A DNA stretch of 64,000 nt from Deltaproteobacteria bacterium. GTDB taxonomy: Bacteria > Myxococcota_A > Polyangia > Nannocystales > Nannocystaceae. The stretch covers positions 2,089,501 through 2,153,500 of the forward strand of contig JADJEE010000012.1 of the NCBI GenBank assembly GCA_016709225.1, written 5' to 3'. The translations under genes were made by a program, and so were the position numbers. Below the pieces are notes generated by a model. That model was not told the origin of the DNA, did not search any database, and saw only the letters and a list, made by a program, of their open reading frames with translations. This document shows, one piece after another, positions 44,637 to 54,017 of the stretch. Numbering within the stretch: position 1 is the stretch's first letter; every line of letters starts with the position of its first letter.

Positions 44637-46865
44637 TCACAGCGGCGCGCAGCCGTCGATGGCGCACGCGAGGCGCCGCCGCACCGACTTCGCCTGCACG
44701 GCCTCGTAGCTGTGATCGCCGGCCCGCGTGGTGCGGAAGCCGTCGATCGACAGGGCGCTGCCCGCGAAGCTCCCGTCGGCCTTGCCCGGGTAGACGTAGA
44801 GCACCTGCGAGGGGTGCACGGTCACGAGATCCGCACGACCGTCGCCGGTGACGTCGAGCGGCGCCAGCACGTCGAAGCCCTCGCCGTCGAACAGCGAGGT
44901 CGGCATGGTGCCGGCGAAGCTCTCGACGCGGGTGCCGAACACACCGGTGGTGGTGCCGAGGTACACGTAGGCGGTGCCGTCGGTGTGCAATGTGACGAGG
45001 TCGGCCTTGCCGTCGCCGTCGACGTCGCCGAGGCCGATCGGCTCGAAGCCCTCGCCGTCGGGCAACGCGGGATTCATGGTGCCCGCGAACGATTCCACCG
45101 CGCTGCCGAAGGTGCCATCGGGCTTGCCGGGGAACACGTAGGCGCTGCCGCTGGTGTGCAGCGTGACGAGGTCGGCGCGGCCGTCACCGGTGACATCGGC
45201 GACATCGATCGGGAAGTGCCCTTCGCCGTCGAAGGTCGCGGAGTCGAAGGTGCCGGCGAACGAGCTGCTCGAGCCGCCGAACCGCGCGTCGGCGAGGCCA
45301 GGGTGCACGAACACGGAACCGCCGCGGGCGCTCACGAGATCGCCGCGGCCGTCGCCGTTCACGTCGGCGACGGCGATGGGCTCCCAGCTCGCCGCGTCGG
45401 TCAGGCTCACCGGGTACGTGCCGGCGAACGACGAGACGCCGCTCGCGAAGGTGCCACCTGGTCGGCCGGGATAGACGTACGCGCTGCCGTCGTCGTATGC
45501 GGTGACGAGGTCGGCGAGCAGGTCGCCATCGACGTCCGCGACGTCGATCACCAGGTGACCGGGCCCGCCGAAGATCGCCGTCGGCATGGTGCCGCCGAAG
45601 CTGGGTGGCGCGGGCAGCAGCACGCCATCGGGCGCGCCGAGGAACGGATACGCCGTGCCGTCGACCAGCGTGACGACATCAGCGATCTGATCGCCGTTGA
45701 TGTCGCCGCGGGTGGCCTTCGACGGTGAGCTGCCGGCGTGGCAGTTGCCGCTGGCCTGGCTGTACGAGTTGCTGCCGACGAAGAGGTTGCCGAAGAAGTA
45801 GCGCTGGATGATCGCGGTGCCGGCCCCCTGCGACTGTCCGAAGCAGTTGTCGTCGATGTACGCCCCGACCTTGGGCTTGCCACGGATGACGATGCCCTGC
45901 TCGGTGCCGAGGAAGGTGTTGTGGTGGATGTCGATCACGTCGCCGGCCCACGGCGAGCCGTCGCCGTCGGCCTCGTCTTGGCCGTGCATGTCGAGCGCGT
46001 GGCCGTTGCGCGTGGCGCCGATGTGATTGTGGCGAGCCTCGTACGAGATGCCGAGCCGGCCGGTGCCCGCGATCGAGTGGCGATTGGCGTTGTACTCGTT
46101 GTACTCGAAGATGCCGTCGGCCTCGTGTACGAGCACGGTGCCGTAGCCGAGGCCCGTGCGTCGGTTGTGGTGGATCGCGTCGTGGTCGACGCGCGCCCGC
46201 ACGGCGTAGTCGAGCAGGATCGCGGCGTGCGACCAGCCCGAGAGCTCGCTGTGGTCGACGCGCAGGCCATCGGCATGCATCGCGCGCACGGCCCGACACA
46301 GTGGCTCGCCATAGGCCGACGCCCCGATGTCCTGGTCGGGGCCGAGCAGTCGCACGCCGGTGACGCGCACACCGTCACCCCCGGCGTCGAACAACGACGG
46401 CGTATCCTGGGTGTTGGTGCGAAGGATCGCTCCGCCTGCGCCGCCGTTGCCACCGCCGCCCGACAACGTGACCTGCGGCGGGATCACCAGACCACTCTTG
46501 CCGCTGAGATCGAGATCGGCACCGGCCTCGATCTCGATCACCGAGCCCGGGGTCGCGATCATCAGCGCGCTCTCGAGCTCGGCGACGGTGCCGACCGGGA
46601 GCACCACGACCTCCGACGGCGGTGGCTCGACCGGCGGCAGCCCGGCGTCGCCGGTCGACGCGTCACCACCGGAGCTGTCGGCCGCGGTGCCGACGTCGCT
46701 GCCCGAGCTGCCCTCGATGCCACCGCTGGTGCCGTCGGCGGCGGAAGATGCCTCGCCGGCGCCCGTGCTCAGACCATCGTCGGTGCTGCCGGACGACCCG
46801 TGCGCCGGCGCATCGGCGCACGCGACGAGGAGCGCGGTCGGAAGCAGGATGACGAGCGATCGCAC
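44637..46865 (-). CDS. Lipoprotein with beta-helix and six FG-GAP/VCBS repeats
   Basis: A 742-residue predicted lipoprotein (VRSLVILLPTALLVAC). A Ser/Gly/Asp linker (residues 17-75) precedes a parallel beta-helix of pectate-lyase type (SVIEIEAGADLDLSGKSGLV, HADGLRVDHSELSGWSHAAI, DIHHNTFLGTEQGIVIRG). Six FG-GAP/VCBS-type repeats of about 60 residues follow, each with a D-x-[DN]-G-D-G-x-x-D calcium loop (VADVNGDGRGDLVS; LGDVDGDGKADLVT) and a FAGT motif. The predicted structure is a beta-helix with a beta-propeller, as in sugar-binding surface proteins. The propeller half should bind calcium. The GTG start at 46865 was chosen because the signal peptide follows directly; there is no good SD. Confidence 0.8.
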   Translation of the reverse strand: MRSLVILLPTALLVACADAPAHGSSGSTDDGLSTGAGEASSAADGTSGGIEGSSGSDVGTAADSSGGDASTGDAGLPPVEPPPSEVVVLPVGTVAELESALMIATPGSVIEIEAGADLDLSGKSGLVIPPQVTLSGGGGNGGAGGAILRTNTQDTPSLFDAGGDGVRVTGVRLLGPDQDIGASAYGEPLCRAVRAMHADGLRVDHSELSGWSHAAILLDYAVRARVDHDAIHHNRRTGLGYGTVLVHEADGIFEYNEYNANRHSIAGTGRLGISYEARHNHIGATRNGHALDMHGQDEADGDGSPWAGDVIDIHHNTFLGTEQGIVIRGKPKVGAYIDDNCFGQSQGAGTAIIQRYFFGNLFVGSNSYSQASGNCHAGSSPSKATRGDINGDQIADVVTLVDGTAYPFLGAPDGVLLPAPPSFGGTMPTAIFGGPGHLVIDVADVDGDLLADLVTAYDDGSAYVYPGRPGGTFASGVSSFAGTYPVSLTDAASWEPIAVADVNGDGRGDLVSARGGSVFVHPGLADARFGGSSSSFAGTFDSATFDGEGHFPIDVADVTGDGRADLVTLHTSGSAYVFPGKPDGTFGSAVESFAGTMNPALPDGEGFEPIGLGDVDGDGKADLVTLHTDGTAYVYLGTTTGVFGTRVESFAGTMPTSLFDGEGFDVLAPLDVTGDGRADLVTVHPSQVLYVYPGKADGSFAGSALSIDGFRTTRAGDHSYEAVQAKSVRRRLACAIDGCAPL

Positions 46866-47001
46866 GCGATCACGCTGGCACGCTCGCGACGCCGCCAACA
46901 AGCCCGCGGCCTACGCAGGAATGCCGAGCGCTCCGTCTTCGGGGCCGGCGTCGCGCGTCCACGCGCTCGGCGACCCGATGAACGGGTGAGCCCCGCCGCG
47001 C

Positions 47002-48072
47002 TCAGGGCAGCGTGTGCTCGGCAAAGAAATCGAGCATGCGCTCGGTGGCGTCGACGGTGTCACTGTAGGGGCCGATGAACGAGTAGCACATCTCCGGCGT
47101 GCGGCCGGGCCAGCAGTGGCCCATCGGATCGAGGGTGCACATGCGGACGTCGCCGTCGCCGTCGCAGTCGGTCCACGTGCGGCAGCTGCCGCCGTCGAGC
47201 TCCTCGACGATCGGCTCGGGATCGCAGCCGTCGATCTCGACCCAGCGATCGATCGTCGCGTTCGCGGCGGCGATCGGCACCAGGGGATCCTGCACGCCAT
47301 TGAAGGCAAACACCGGCATCGGTCGCTCGGGTGTGCAGGTGTCGAGGGGGATCTGGAGCGACCCGACCACCGGCGCCACGGCGGCGAAGAGATCCGCGGC
47401 CTCGCAGGCGAGGCGGTTCGACATGAAGCCGCCGTTCGACAGCCCCGTGGCGTAGATCCGCTGGGGGTCGACGCACGCGGCCGACGCGATGTCGGCGACC
47501 ACGGCGCGGATGAAACCGACATCGTCGACGCCGCCCGCCGACGAGTTGCCGCAGCACGCACCGGCGTTCCACGAGTTGTTCAACCCCTCGGGATGGGCGA
47601 CGACGATGCCGCGAGGATCGGCGGCGTCGATCATCTGCGACCACTGCGACTGCATCGTCGGGTTGGACAGGAAGCCATGCATGTTGACGATGAGCGGCGC
47701 CGAGGACTCGGCGGTCGGCGAGACGTGGAGGTAGTAGCGTCGTTCGACACCGTCGAAGTCGAGCGTGCGCTCGTAGTCGCCGGGCGCCAGGGGCAGCTCC
47801 ACGTCGCAACCCGCCGCCGGCGGGCCGCTGTCCTCCGACGAGCTGCCGTCGCTGTCGCCCGCGCCGTCGGTGGTGTCGGCCGTGGTGGGCTCGGCCGTGG
47901 TCGCGCCGCCGGTGGTCACGCCACCCTCGGTGGAGGAACCCGCAGTGCTCGCCCCGGCCTCCGAGGAGCCGGAGCTGCCGGAGCTGCTGCCGTCTTCGCT
48001 CCCGCCGCCCGAACCACCCGTCGAGCCACACGCACCAAGCACCAAGCAGATCGATCCGACGAGAGTCCGCAT
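47002..48072 (-). CDS. Feruloyl-esterase / PHB-depolymerase-like lipoprotein (LpqC family)
   Basis: A 356-residue predicted lipoprotein (MRTLVGSICLVLGAC) with a long Ser/Gly/Thr linker (residues 18-80). The catalytic part is an alpha/beta hydrolase: APLIVNMHGFLSNPTMQSQW (oxyanion region), IYATGLSNGGFMSNRLACE (nucleophile Ser in GLSNGG, near residue 225), VFAFNGVQDPLVPI (Asp) and GHCWPG (His). These match the LpqC/poly-hydroxybutyrate depolymerase and feruloyl esterase group, secreted enzymes that cut esters of plant or storage polymers. The substrate cannot be set from sequence. Cysteine pairs (ACCGNS; CRTWTDCDGD) suggest disulfides. Confidence 0.88.
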   Translation of the reverse strand: MRTLVGSICLVLGACGSTGGSGGGSEDGSSSGSSGSSEAGASTAGSSTEGGVTTGGATTAEPTTADTTDGAGDSDGSSSEDSGPPAAGCDVELPLAPGDYERTLDFDGVERRYYLHVSPTAESSAPLIVNMHGFLSNPTMQSQWSQMIDAADPRGIVVAHPEGLNNSWNAGACCGNSSAGGVDDVGFIRAVVADIASAACVDPQRIYATGLSNGGFMSNRLACEAADLFAAVAPVVGSLQIPLDTCTPERPMPVFAFNGVQDPLVPIAAANATIDRWVEIDGCDPEPIVEELDGGSCRTWTDCDGDGDVRMCTLDPMGHCWPGRTPEMCYSFIGPYSDTVDATERMLDFFAEHTLP

Positions 48073-48200
48073 GAGGGTGCGCTTGGGTTGGATCCGAGGC
48101 GCGCGAGGTTCCGGCGATGCCCGCGACCACGGGCGACGCCGGCTCGGACCGCGTTCGTCGAGGCTTGTCCGGGGCGAGCGCAGTGCGATCGGGCACCGCG

Positions 48201-49343
48201 TCATCGCAGGCGCTTGCTCGCCTCGAGGCGCTCGCTCGCGTAGCCCCGCTGCAGCAGCCCGCGCACGAGCCGACTCCGGTAGATCCCGCTGCCGACCAGC
48301 ACGTCCATCGCGTCCTGCACCGCCAGCCGCATGGCGCTGGGCACCGCGATGTCGGCGAAGCGCCGCCGCTTCATCTGCGCGAGCGCGGCCGCGGTGCCGC
48401 CGTGCAGCGCGGCCTCACCCGCGAGCATGCCGGTGTGCAGCGCCTGCCAGATACCCTCGCCCGCGAGCGGGTCGACGTTGTAGCCGGCGTCGCCGGCCAC
48501 CAAGAGTCCGGGCACGGTGTGCGGCGCCGGTGGGACCGCCAGCGGCAACGCCCAGCTGCGCGTGCGACCGACCAGCTGCGCGTGTGCGAAGCGATCGCGG
48601 TGCGTGGCCTTGAACGCCTCGAACAACGCGACCAACGAGCGGCCGTGGGCGTGGAATCGATCCGCGCGCTGGTACACGCCGACGTTCGCGACGCCATCGA
48701 CAGCTGGGAAGATCCAGCCATAGCCCGCCCGCAGATCGTGCTCGAAGAAGTGCTCGGCGGCGTCGGGCCACGCGCCCGGTTCCACGCCCGTCATGTACGC
48801 CGTGAGCGCGACCGCGAGGTGTCGGCCGCGACGGTACGGCTGCCCGAGCGCGCTCTGGGCCAGCGAGCCCGGCCCGTCCGCCGCGATCACGACGTCGGCA
48901 TGCAGGCACTCGCCGCCGGCGAGCTCGACCCCGGTCACGCGCGCGCCGATGCGGCGCAACCCGGTCGCGCGGACCCCCTCGCGCAGCTCCGCGCCAGCGC
49001 GCTCGAGCCCGCCGCGCAGCGCGTCGTCCAACGCGAGCCGCGGCACGATGTAGCCCGGCCGCGCGCCGAAGCTGCGGACGATCGCACCGGCCTCGGGCAG
49101 CAACGCGACGCCGGTGTCGACCCGTGCGTGGGGCACGGCCGCCAGCGCGCTCGCGGCATCGCGTGCGCCAGTGAACTCCGCGAACAGCTCGGCGGCGCGG
49201 TTCGAGATCGCGTCGCCGCAGGTCTTCGGCCGCGGAAATCTCGCGCGATCGATCACGATCACGCGCGCGCCGGCGCGCGCGACCACCGTGCCCGCCGCGC
49301 AGCCGGCCGGCCCGGCGCCGATGATCACGACATCGATGGGCAT
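48201..49343 (-). CDS. FAD-dependent geranylgeranyl-reductase-like oxidoreductase
   Basis: A 380-residue flavoprotein. The dinucleotide-binding motif IDVVIIGAGPAGCAAGTVVA opens it, followed by the family motif RPKTCGDAIS (near residue 38) and the second FAD motif GLLVAGDAGYNVDPLAGEGI (near residue 285). This fits the geranylgeranyl reductase group, which saturates prenyl chains of lipids or quinones, with relatives that act as tetracycline-type hydroxylases. The gene starts three bases after the arylsulfotransferase stop, on the same strand, so the pair is likely one operon, although no shared pathway is obvious. Confidence 0.85.
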   Translation of the reverse strand: MPIDVVIIGAGPAGCAAGTVVARAGARVIVIDRARFPRPKTCGDAISNRAAELFAEFTGARDAASALAAVPHARVDTGVALLPEAGAIVRSFGARPGYIVPRLALDDALRGGLERAGAELREGVRATGLRRIGARVTGVELAGGECLHADVVIAADGPGSLAQSALGQPYRRGRHLAVALTAYMTGVEPGAWPDAAEHFFEHDLRAGYGWIFPAVDGVANVGVYQRADRFHAHGRSLVALFEAFKATHRDRFAHAQLVGRTRSWALPLAVPPAPHTVPGLLVAGDAGYNVDPLAGEGIWQALHTGMLAGEAALHGGTAAALAQMKRRRFADIAVPSAMRLAVQDAMDVLVGSGIYRSRLVRGLLQRGYASERLEASKRLR

Positions 49344-49346
49344 GCG

Positions 49347-50960
49347 TCAGCGGGCCGCCACGCCGACGAGGCGATCGTTGGCGGTCGTGCGGTAGATCCA
49401 CCGGTTGTCGGGGGTGGTGAACGACCAGATGCGCGTGGGGTCGTGGCTCTCGTCGAGCTCGCGCACGCGCGCGTTGACCTGGCCCTGGGCGCCGAAGATC
49501 GCGGCGTCGGTCACCAGCAGGTGGCCACCGGCGATGCGATCGGCGTCGCCGGCGAAGATCACCTGGAACGGTGGCTCGTCGTCCTCCCACGCCACGCTCG
49601 CGGTCATGCCGACGTCGTCGAGTGCGTAGCGGACCGCACGGGTCTCGACCGCCAGCGGCGAGATGTACGGGTTGCCGTTGCCGTTGTCGAACAGCAACAG
49701 CGTGCCGTCGTCCTGCCACTGCGGCGCGTGCTGGTGGAAGAACCACGTGTCGCCACCATCGAGGGCGAAGTCGCCTTCGTCACCCAAGCGCCACAGCACG
49801 TCGCCGGTCGCGTAGTCGATCGCGATGATCCAGTCCTGGTGACGCAGGGACATCGTGATCACACCGGTGGTCTCGTCGAGCAACACCGCGTTGGCATGGG
49901 TCCAGTCGAGCGCACTCTCGCCATCGACGGGATTGACGATGAGGTCCTCGCCGTTCTCGCGGCGCCGCTGCGGATCGAGGTGATCGAACGAGTTCCAGCT
50001 CCACACCACATCGCCGTCGAGGGTGAACTCGACGATGGTGTCACCGACGGTGTAGCGGGTGCCGAGGTCGGGGTAGTCGACGTCGCGGAAGTCCTGCGAG
50101 ATGGCCATGAAGTTGCCGTTCGACAGCTCGATGACGTCGTGGTGCAGCGTCGGCAGCCCGAGGTCGACGGCGTGGATCTCGGTGAGCACGTTGCCGAGCT
50201 CGTCGCGGATCCAGAACGTGTCGCCGCTGATGCCGAGGATCGTGCCGTCGGCGCGCAGCCGCACGGCCACCCACACCGCCGGCGGACCCACCAGGGTCGT
50301 GGGCGCCGAGAGGTACCAGCGGGTGATGCCGGCCGGATCGATCATGATCGCACCCGCGAAGTCGCCGGCCGGCCACGGGTTCCAGTCCGACATGCGAAAG
50401 AGCGGCGCAGGCTCGACGTCGCTGGTCTCGAGCGCGAAGGCGCCGACGAAGCCGTTCAACGCCGCCGGCGTCTCGAACTCGACCTCACCGCTCGTAGCCG
50501 CGCCGCCCTCGGTGGCCGCGACCTCGAACTGCAGCGTGTGCATGGTCGCCGGTGCCAGGCCACGCACGCGGAAGTGCAGGTGCGTGTCGTCGCCGCCCTC
50601 GGTCGCCGCGATCACCACGCCCTGATCGGTGGCGTGTGCGACGCTCGCCGAGCCGGCCGCGCTCAGCGTCAGCACGAGATCGGCGACCATCGGCTGGCCG
50701 TCGTAGGTGGTGATCTCGGCCTCGACCTCGATCGGCACCACGCCGCTCGAGCTGTCGGCCGCGCTGCTCGAGCTGTCGGCCGACGTGGTCGTCGCGCTCG
50801 TCATCGTGGTCGATGCAGTGGTGGTCGCGGTCTCGCTGCCGCCGTCACTCGACGACGACGACGACGCGCCGGCCTCGTCGGCGGCGGCACCATCGTCGGC
50901 GCAGCCGGGGGCAAAGGGCACGAGCGCGAGCGAAATCCAAGTCTTCGTCAGGGCCTTCAT
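49347..50960 (-). CDS. Arylsulfotransferase-like lipoprotein (ASST family)
   Basis: A 537-residue predicted lipoprotein (MKALTKTWISLALVPFAPGC; lipobox imperfect) with a Ser/Thr-rich linker (about residues 28-70), a small beta domain (75-160) and a six-bladed propeller (about 170-537). Motifs include LHHDVIELSNGNFMAISQDF, LDWTHANAVLLDETTGVITM and TWFFHQHAPQWQDDGTLLLF, the conserved His-containing blades of ASST enzymes that move sulfate from aryl sulfates to phenols through a His intermediate. Export as a lipoprotein fits the periplasmic location of this family. No clear redox partner (Dsb) is nearby. The gene directly precedes the flavoprotein gene. Confidence 0.8.
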   Translation of the reverse strand: MKALTKTWISLALVPFAPGCADDGAAADEAGASSSSSSDGGSETATTTASTTMTSATTTSADSSSSAADSSSGVVPIEVEAEITTYDGQPMVADLVLTLSAAGSASVAHATDQGVVIAATEGGDDTHLHFRVRGLAPATMHTLQFEVAATEGGAATSGEVEFETPAALNGFVGAFALETSDVEPAPLFRMSDWNPWPAGDFAGAIMIDPAGITRWYLSAPTTLVGPPAVWVAVRLRADGTILGISGDTFWIRDELGNVLTEIHAVDLGLPTLHHDVIELSNGNFMAISQDFRDVDYPDLGTRYTVGDTIVEFTLDGDVVWSWNSFDHLDPQRRRENGEDLIVNPVDGESALDWTHANAVLLDETTGVITMSLRHQDWIIAIDYATGDVLWRLGDEGDFALDGGDTWFFHQHAPQWQDDGTLLLFDNGNGNPYISPLAVETRAVRYALDDVGMTASVAWEDDEPPFQVIFAGDADRIAGGHLLVTDAAIFGAQGQVNARVRELDESHDPTRIWSFTTPDNRWIYRTTANDRLVGVAAR

Positions 50961-51077
50961 GGGGGCCCTTGGAGCCTGCCACATCGGCGCGTGGCGAGCG
51001 TGGGACGGCGCTCGTGCGTTCTCACCCACCCTCGTCGATGCGTTCGTGGCACGGAACCACTGGTGTCGCGGCCAAGG

Positions 51078-52010
51078 CTACGAGCCTGCGTTGCAGCGAC
51101 CCAGCACGCAGCGCGCCCCCGAAGGGCAGCCAGCATCGACGACGCACTCGCGGTCGCCGGACAGGCACGCCCCGACCTCGCAGCGGGTGCCGCCGGGGCA
51201 ATCGCCGTCCTTCCAGCAGTGGCGCGCGCCGCCGAGGCAGCGACCGAACTCGCACCGCGCCTCGCCCTCGCAGTCGAGATCGCGCTCGCACTCGCGCTTG
51301 CCGGTCGCGCAGCGGCCCATCTCGCAGCGACGCTCGCCGCCGCAGTCGCGATCGACCATGCACTGCCTCGTGCCCTCGGTGCAGCGATTGAACTGGCACC
51401 GCTTGCCGGCGGCGCAGTCGGCATCGCGCAGGCAGTCGCGACCGCCCTCGACGCAGCGACCGAACACGCAGCGACGCTCGTTGCTCGCGCCGCAGTCGAC
51501 GTCGAGCAGGCACTCGCCCGCGGTCGCGACACAGGCCCCGAACATGCACAGCTGATCGCTCTCGGGGCACGCTCGTCCGTCGCCGCAGCTGCGCACACCT
51601 GGCAGGCAGGTCGATTGCTCGCAGCGCGCAGCGGCGCCGCAGTCGTCGTCCTTCTCGCAGTTGTGCTCGCCGTCGACGCAGAAGCCCCCGTTGCAGCGCT
51701 CCCACGGACTGCACTCCGCATCACGCTTGCACGTGGTCAGCACGATCTCGCCGCCACCACCGGGCCCCGGTGGCAGACGGATCTCGTGGGGCAGCTCGGG
51801 CGGAGGTTGGGTTGTCGTCGCGTCGGGCGTCCCCTCGGATGCGACCGTGGGCGGCTTCGGACGCGGCGTCACGGGGCCGGGCGTCCGCGGCGGAGCGGGT
51901 CGCTCGACCCGCACCGCCGGCGTGGTCGTGCGCGGCCGGACCACGACCCACGCAGTGGTCCCGACCACCGTCGTCGCCGCCGCCACCAGGGCCCATCCGA
52001 CCAGACGCAT
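51078..52010 (-). CDS. Membrane-anchored protein with about nine EGF-like Cys repeats
   Basis: A 310-residue protein with one N-terminal helix (LVGWALVAAATTVVGTTAWV) and a Pro/Thr-rich spacer (about residues 27-85). About nine Cys repeats of 22-24 residues follow, each of the form C-x4-D-C-x5-R-C-x3-R-C: CKRDAECSPWERCNGGFC, CEKDDDCGAAARCEQSTC, CERDLDCEGEARCEFGRC. Such arrays (Dickkopf/EB-like) are common in myxobacterial envelope proteins, and all cysteines should be disulfide-bonded outside the cytoplasm. Unequal crossing over can change the repeat number. A start at 52058 would add 16 residues but weakens the anchor. Confidence 0.75.
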   Translation of the reverse strand: MRLVGWALVAAATTVVGTTAWVVVRPRTTTPAVRVERPAPPRTPGPVTPRPKPPTVASEGTPDATTTQPPPELPHEIRLPPGPGGGGEIVLTTCKRDAECSPWERCNGGFCVDGEHNCEKDDDCGAAARCEQSTCLPGVRSCGDGRACPESDQLCMFGACVATAGECLLDVDCGASNERRCVFGRCVEGGRDCLRDADCAAGKRCQFNRCTEGTRQCMVDRDCGGERRCEMGRCATGKRECERDLDCEGEARCEFGRCLGGARHCWKDGDCPGGTRCEVGACLSGDRECVVDAGCPSGARCVLGRCNAGS

Positions 52011-52162
52011 GCAGGTGAGCACGATGGTAGTGCATCGAGTGCGCCGTTGCGAACCCAACGCCCGGGCGTGGGTGCTCGCGATGCCAGTGTCACTGGTGTC
52101 GTTTGGGGTGTCGCTCGGGGCATCGCTCGGGGCGTCGCCTGGGGGTGCTACGATCGCGCGCC

Positions 52163-52957
52163 ATGTCCGGTTCCGATCGCGTCCTTCTCACCGTGACCGA
52201 GCACGTCGCCCACGTGCGACTGAACCGCCCCGACAAGCGCAACGGTCTCGACTTCGCGATGTTCGACGCGTTGGTGCGCACGGGGCTGTCGCTGCGCGAT
52301 CGCGGCGACGTGCGGGCGGTGGTGCTGTCGGGCGAGGGCAAGGCCTTCTGCGCCGGGCTCGATTGGATGGCGTTCCTCGGCGGTGATGCCTCGCGCCGCG
52401 CCGAGCTGTTGCTGCGCGACGACGACAGCCCGGCCAACCTCGCCCAGCGCGCGTGCTGGATCTGGACCGAGCTCTCGATGCCGGTCATCGCGGTGGTGCA
52501 CGGCGCGACCTTCGGTGGCGGCCTGCAGCTGGCGCTCGCGGCCGACCTGCGGCTGCTCGCCCGCGACGCGCAGCTGTCGGTGATGGAGATCCGCTACGGC
52601 CTCGTGCCCGACATGACCGCGTCGCAGACGCTGCTCCGACTGGTGCGAGACGACCTGGCGCGCGAGCTGGTCTACACCGGCCGCGTGGTCGAGGCCGAAG
52701 AGGCGGTGCGCCTGGGGCTCGGCACCCGCGTGTGCGACGATCCGCTGGCCGAGGCACTGGCGCTGGCGCGCACCATCGCGGGCGCGTCGCCCTCGGCGAT
52801 GCGCAGCGCCAAGCAGCTGTGCACGACCTCACCGCAGCTGTCGACCGCCGACGCGCTGCGGCTCGAGACCGAGCTACAGCTGGGCCTGCTCGGCACCGCC
52901 GAGCAGATGGAGGCGGTCAGCGCCTCGATGCAGAAGCGCGTGCCGGTGTTCGAGTAG
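52163..52957 (+). CDS. Enoyl-CoA hydratase/isomerase family protein
   Basis: A 264-residue crotonase-fold enzyme acting on acyl-CoA in the cytoplasm. It shows LNRPDKRNGLDFAMFDAL, AVVLSGEGKAFCAGLDWMAF (first oxyanion hole residue), and HGATFGGGLQLALAADLRL (second oxyanion hole). The ARDAQLSVMEIRYGLVPDMT stretch carries the Glu equivalent of one catalytic residue; the second catalytic Glu of true hydratases is less clear, so it may be an isomerase or a related crotonase. It stands alone, followed by the convergent egtD with 34 bp between stops. Confidence 0.9.
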   Translation: MSGSDRVLLTVTEHVAHVRLNRPDKRNGLDFAMFDALVRTGLSLRDRGDVRAVVLSGEGKAFCAGLDWMAFLGGDASRRAELLLRDDDSPANLAQRACWIWTELSMPVIAVVHGATFGGGLQLALAADLRLLARDAQLSVMEIRYGLVPDMTASQTLLRLVRDDLARELVYTGRVVEAEEAVRLGLGTRVCDDPLAEALALARTIAGASPSAMRSAKQLCTTSPQLSTADALRLETELQLGLLGTAEQMEAVSASMQKRVPVFE

Positions 52958-52991
52958 CGACGGCGCACGCGGCCGAGCCTTCGGCCCGTGC

Positions 52992-54017
52992 TCAGGCCGG
53001 GCGCAGCAGCTCGACCGCGAACCACTGCCGCTCGTCGGTCCACGCGCGATCGACCCGCAGGCCCGCCGCGCGGGCCATCAGCGCGAAATCGTGGGGCCGG
53101 TACTTGTGCGAGTACTCGGTGACGATCGACTCGCCGTCGCGGAAGCGGAACCGCTGCCCGGCGACGGTGACGATCTGCGCGCAGGTCGATACCAGCGTCA
53201 TCACCACCCGCGACTGTGCATCGTCGACGAACGCGCGGTGGCGGAAGCGCATCGGCTCGAAGTCAGCCCCGAGCTCGCGGTTGATGCGATGCAGCAGGTT
53301 GAGGTTGAACTCCGCGGTCACGCCGGCGGCGTCGTCGTAGGCGGGCTCGAGGATGGTCGGCGACTTCATCAGGTCGATGCCGATGAGCACCGCACCACCG
53401 GGGCCGGCCATGTGACGCATGCTCTCGAGCAGGGCGATGGCCCGCGGGCGCTCGAAGTTGCCGATCGTCGAGCCGGGGAAGTAGACCACCCGCGGGGCCG
53501 GCACCGCGGGCAACGGCAGCGGTCGCATGAAGTCGCCCGCGACCGGGAGGATCTCGATCGCGGGGTACTGTCGCCGCAGGCCGACCGCGGTGGCCTCGAG
53601 GTGCTCGCGCGAGATGTCGACCGGGACGTAGCTGCGCGGCCGATCGAGCGCATCGAGCAGCAGCCGGCTCTTGGTCGAGCTGCCGCTGCCGAGCTCGATG
53701 ATGCTCGCGCCGGGGCCGATCGCATCGGCCATCGCGCCGGCGTACTCGGCCATCAGCGCCAGCTCGGTGCGAGTGACGTAGTACTCGGGCAGATCGCAGA
53801 TCGCGTCGAACAGCGCCGAGCCGCGCTCGTCGTAGAAGAACTCGGTCGGCAGGCGCTTGTCGGGCCGCGCGAGCCCCTCGAGCACGAGCGCACGGAAGCG
53901 GTCGACACCGGCGAGCGCGTTGGCGGGCTCTTGATCGAGCACCGCCGTGGAGTCGGCGAACGCGTCGTCGCGGTCGAGGCCTTGCCGCGCGGTGCGGGGC
54001 GATGCTGGACGTGTCAT
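52992..54017 (-). CDS. egtD: L-histidine N-alpha-methyltransferase (ergothioneine synthesis)
   Basis: A 341-residue SAM-dependent enzyme that trimethylates histidine to hercynine, the first step of ergothioneine synthesis. Signatures: PTEFFYDERGSALFDAICDL, YYVTRTELALM, SIIELGSGSSTKSRLLLDAL (SAM site) and VVYFPGSTIGNFERP. Both the His-binding Tyr region and the C-terminal IVTEYSHKYRPHDF segment match the family. The start ATG overlaps the stop of egtB (ATGA), a translationally coupled operon. Ergothioneine is a thiol antioxidant. The other classic genes egtA, egtC and egtE are not here. Confidence 0.95.
   Translation of the reverse strand: MTRPASPRTARQGLDRDDAFADSTAVLDQEPANALAGVDRFRALVLEGLARPDKRLPTEFFYDERGSALFDAICDLPEYYVTRTELALMAEYAGAMADAIGPGASIIELGSGSSTKSRLLLDALDRPRSYVPVDISREHLEATAVGLRRQYPAIEILPVAGDFMRPLPLPAVPAPRVVYFPGSTIGNFERPRAIALLESMRHMAGPGGAVLIGIDLMKSPTILEPAYDDAAGVTAEFNLNLLHRINRELGADFEPMRFRHRAFVDDAQSRVVMTLVSTCAQIVTVAGQRFRFRDGESIVTEYSHKYRPHDFALMARAAGLRVDRAWTDERQWFAVELLRPA

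Noticed and set aside
43611..45728. Long + strand open frame across lipoprotein genes at 43.6-45.7 kb
   Set aside because: Shadow of the two minus-strand lipoproteins, which carry signal peptides and FG-GAP repeats.
48117..52196. Long + strand open frame (about 1359 codons)
   Set aside because: It is opposite the flavoprotein, arylsulfotransferase and Cys-repeat genes, each with recognised domains; its sequence has only Arg/Ala/Val-rich shadow composition.
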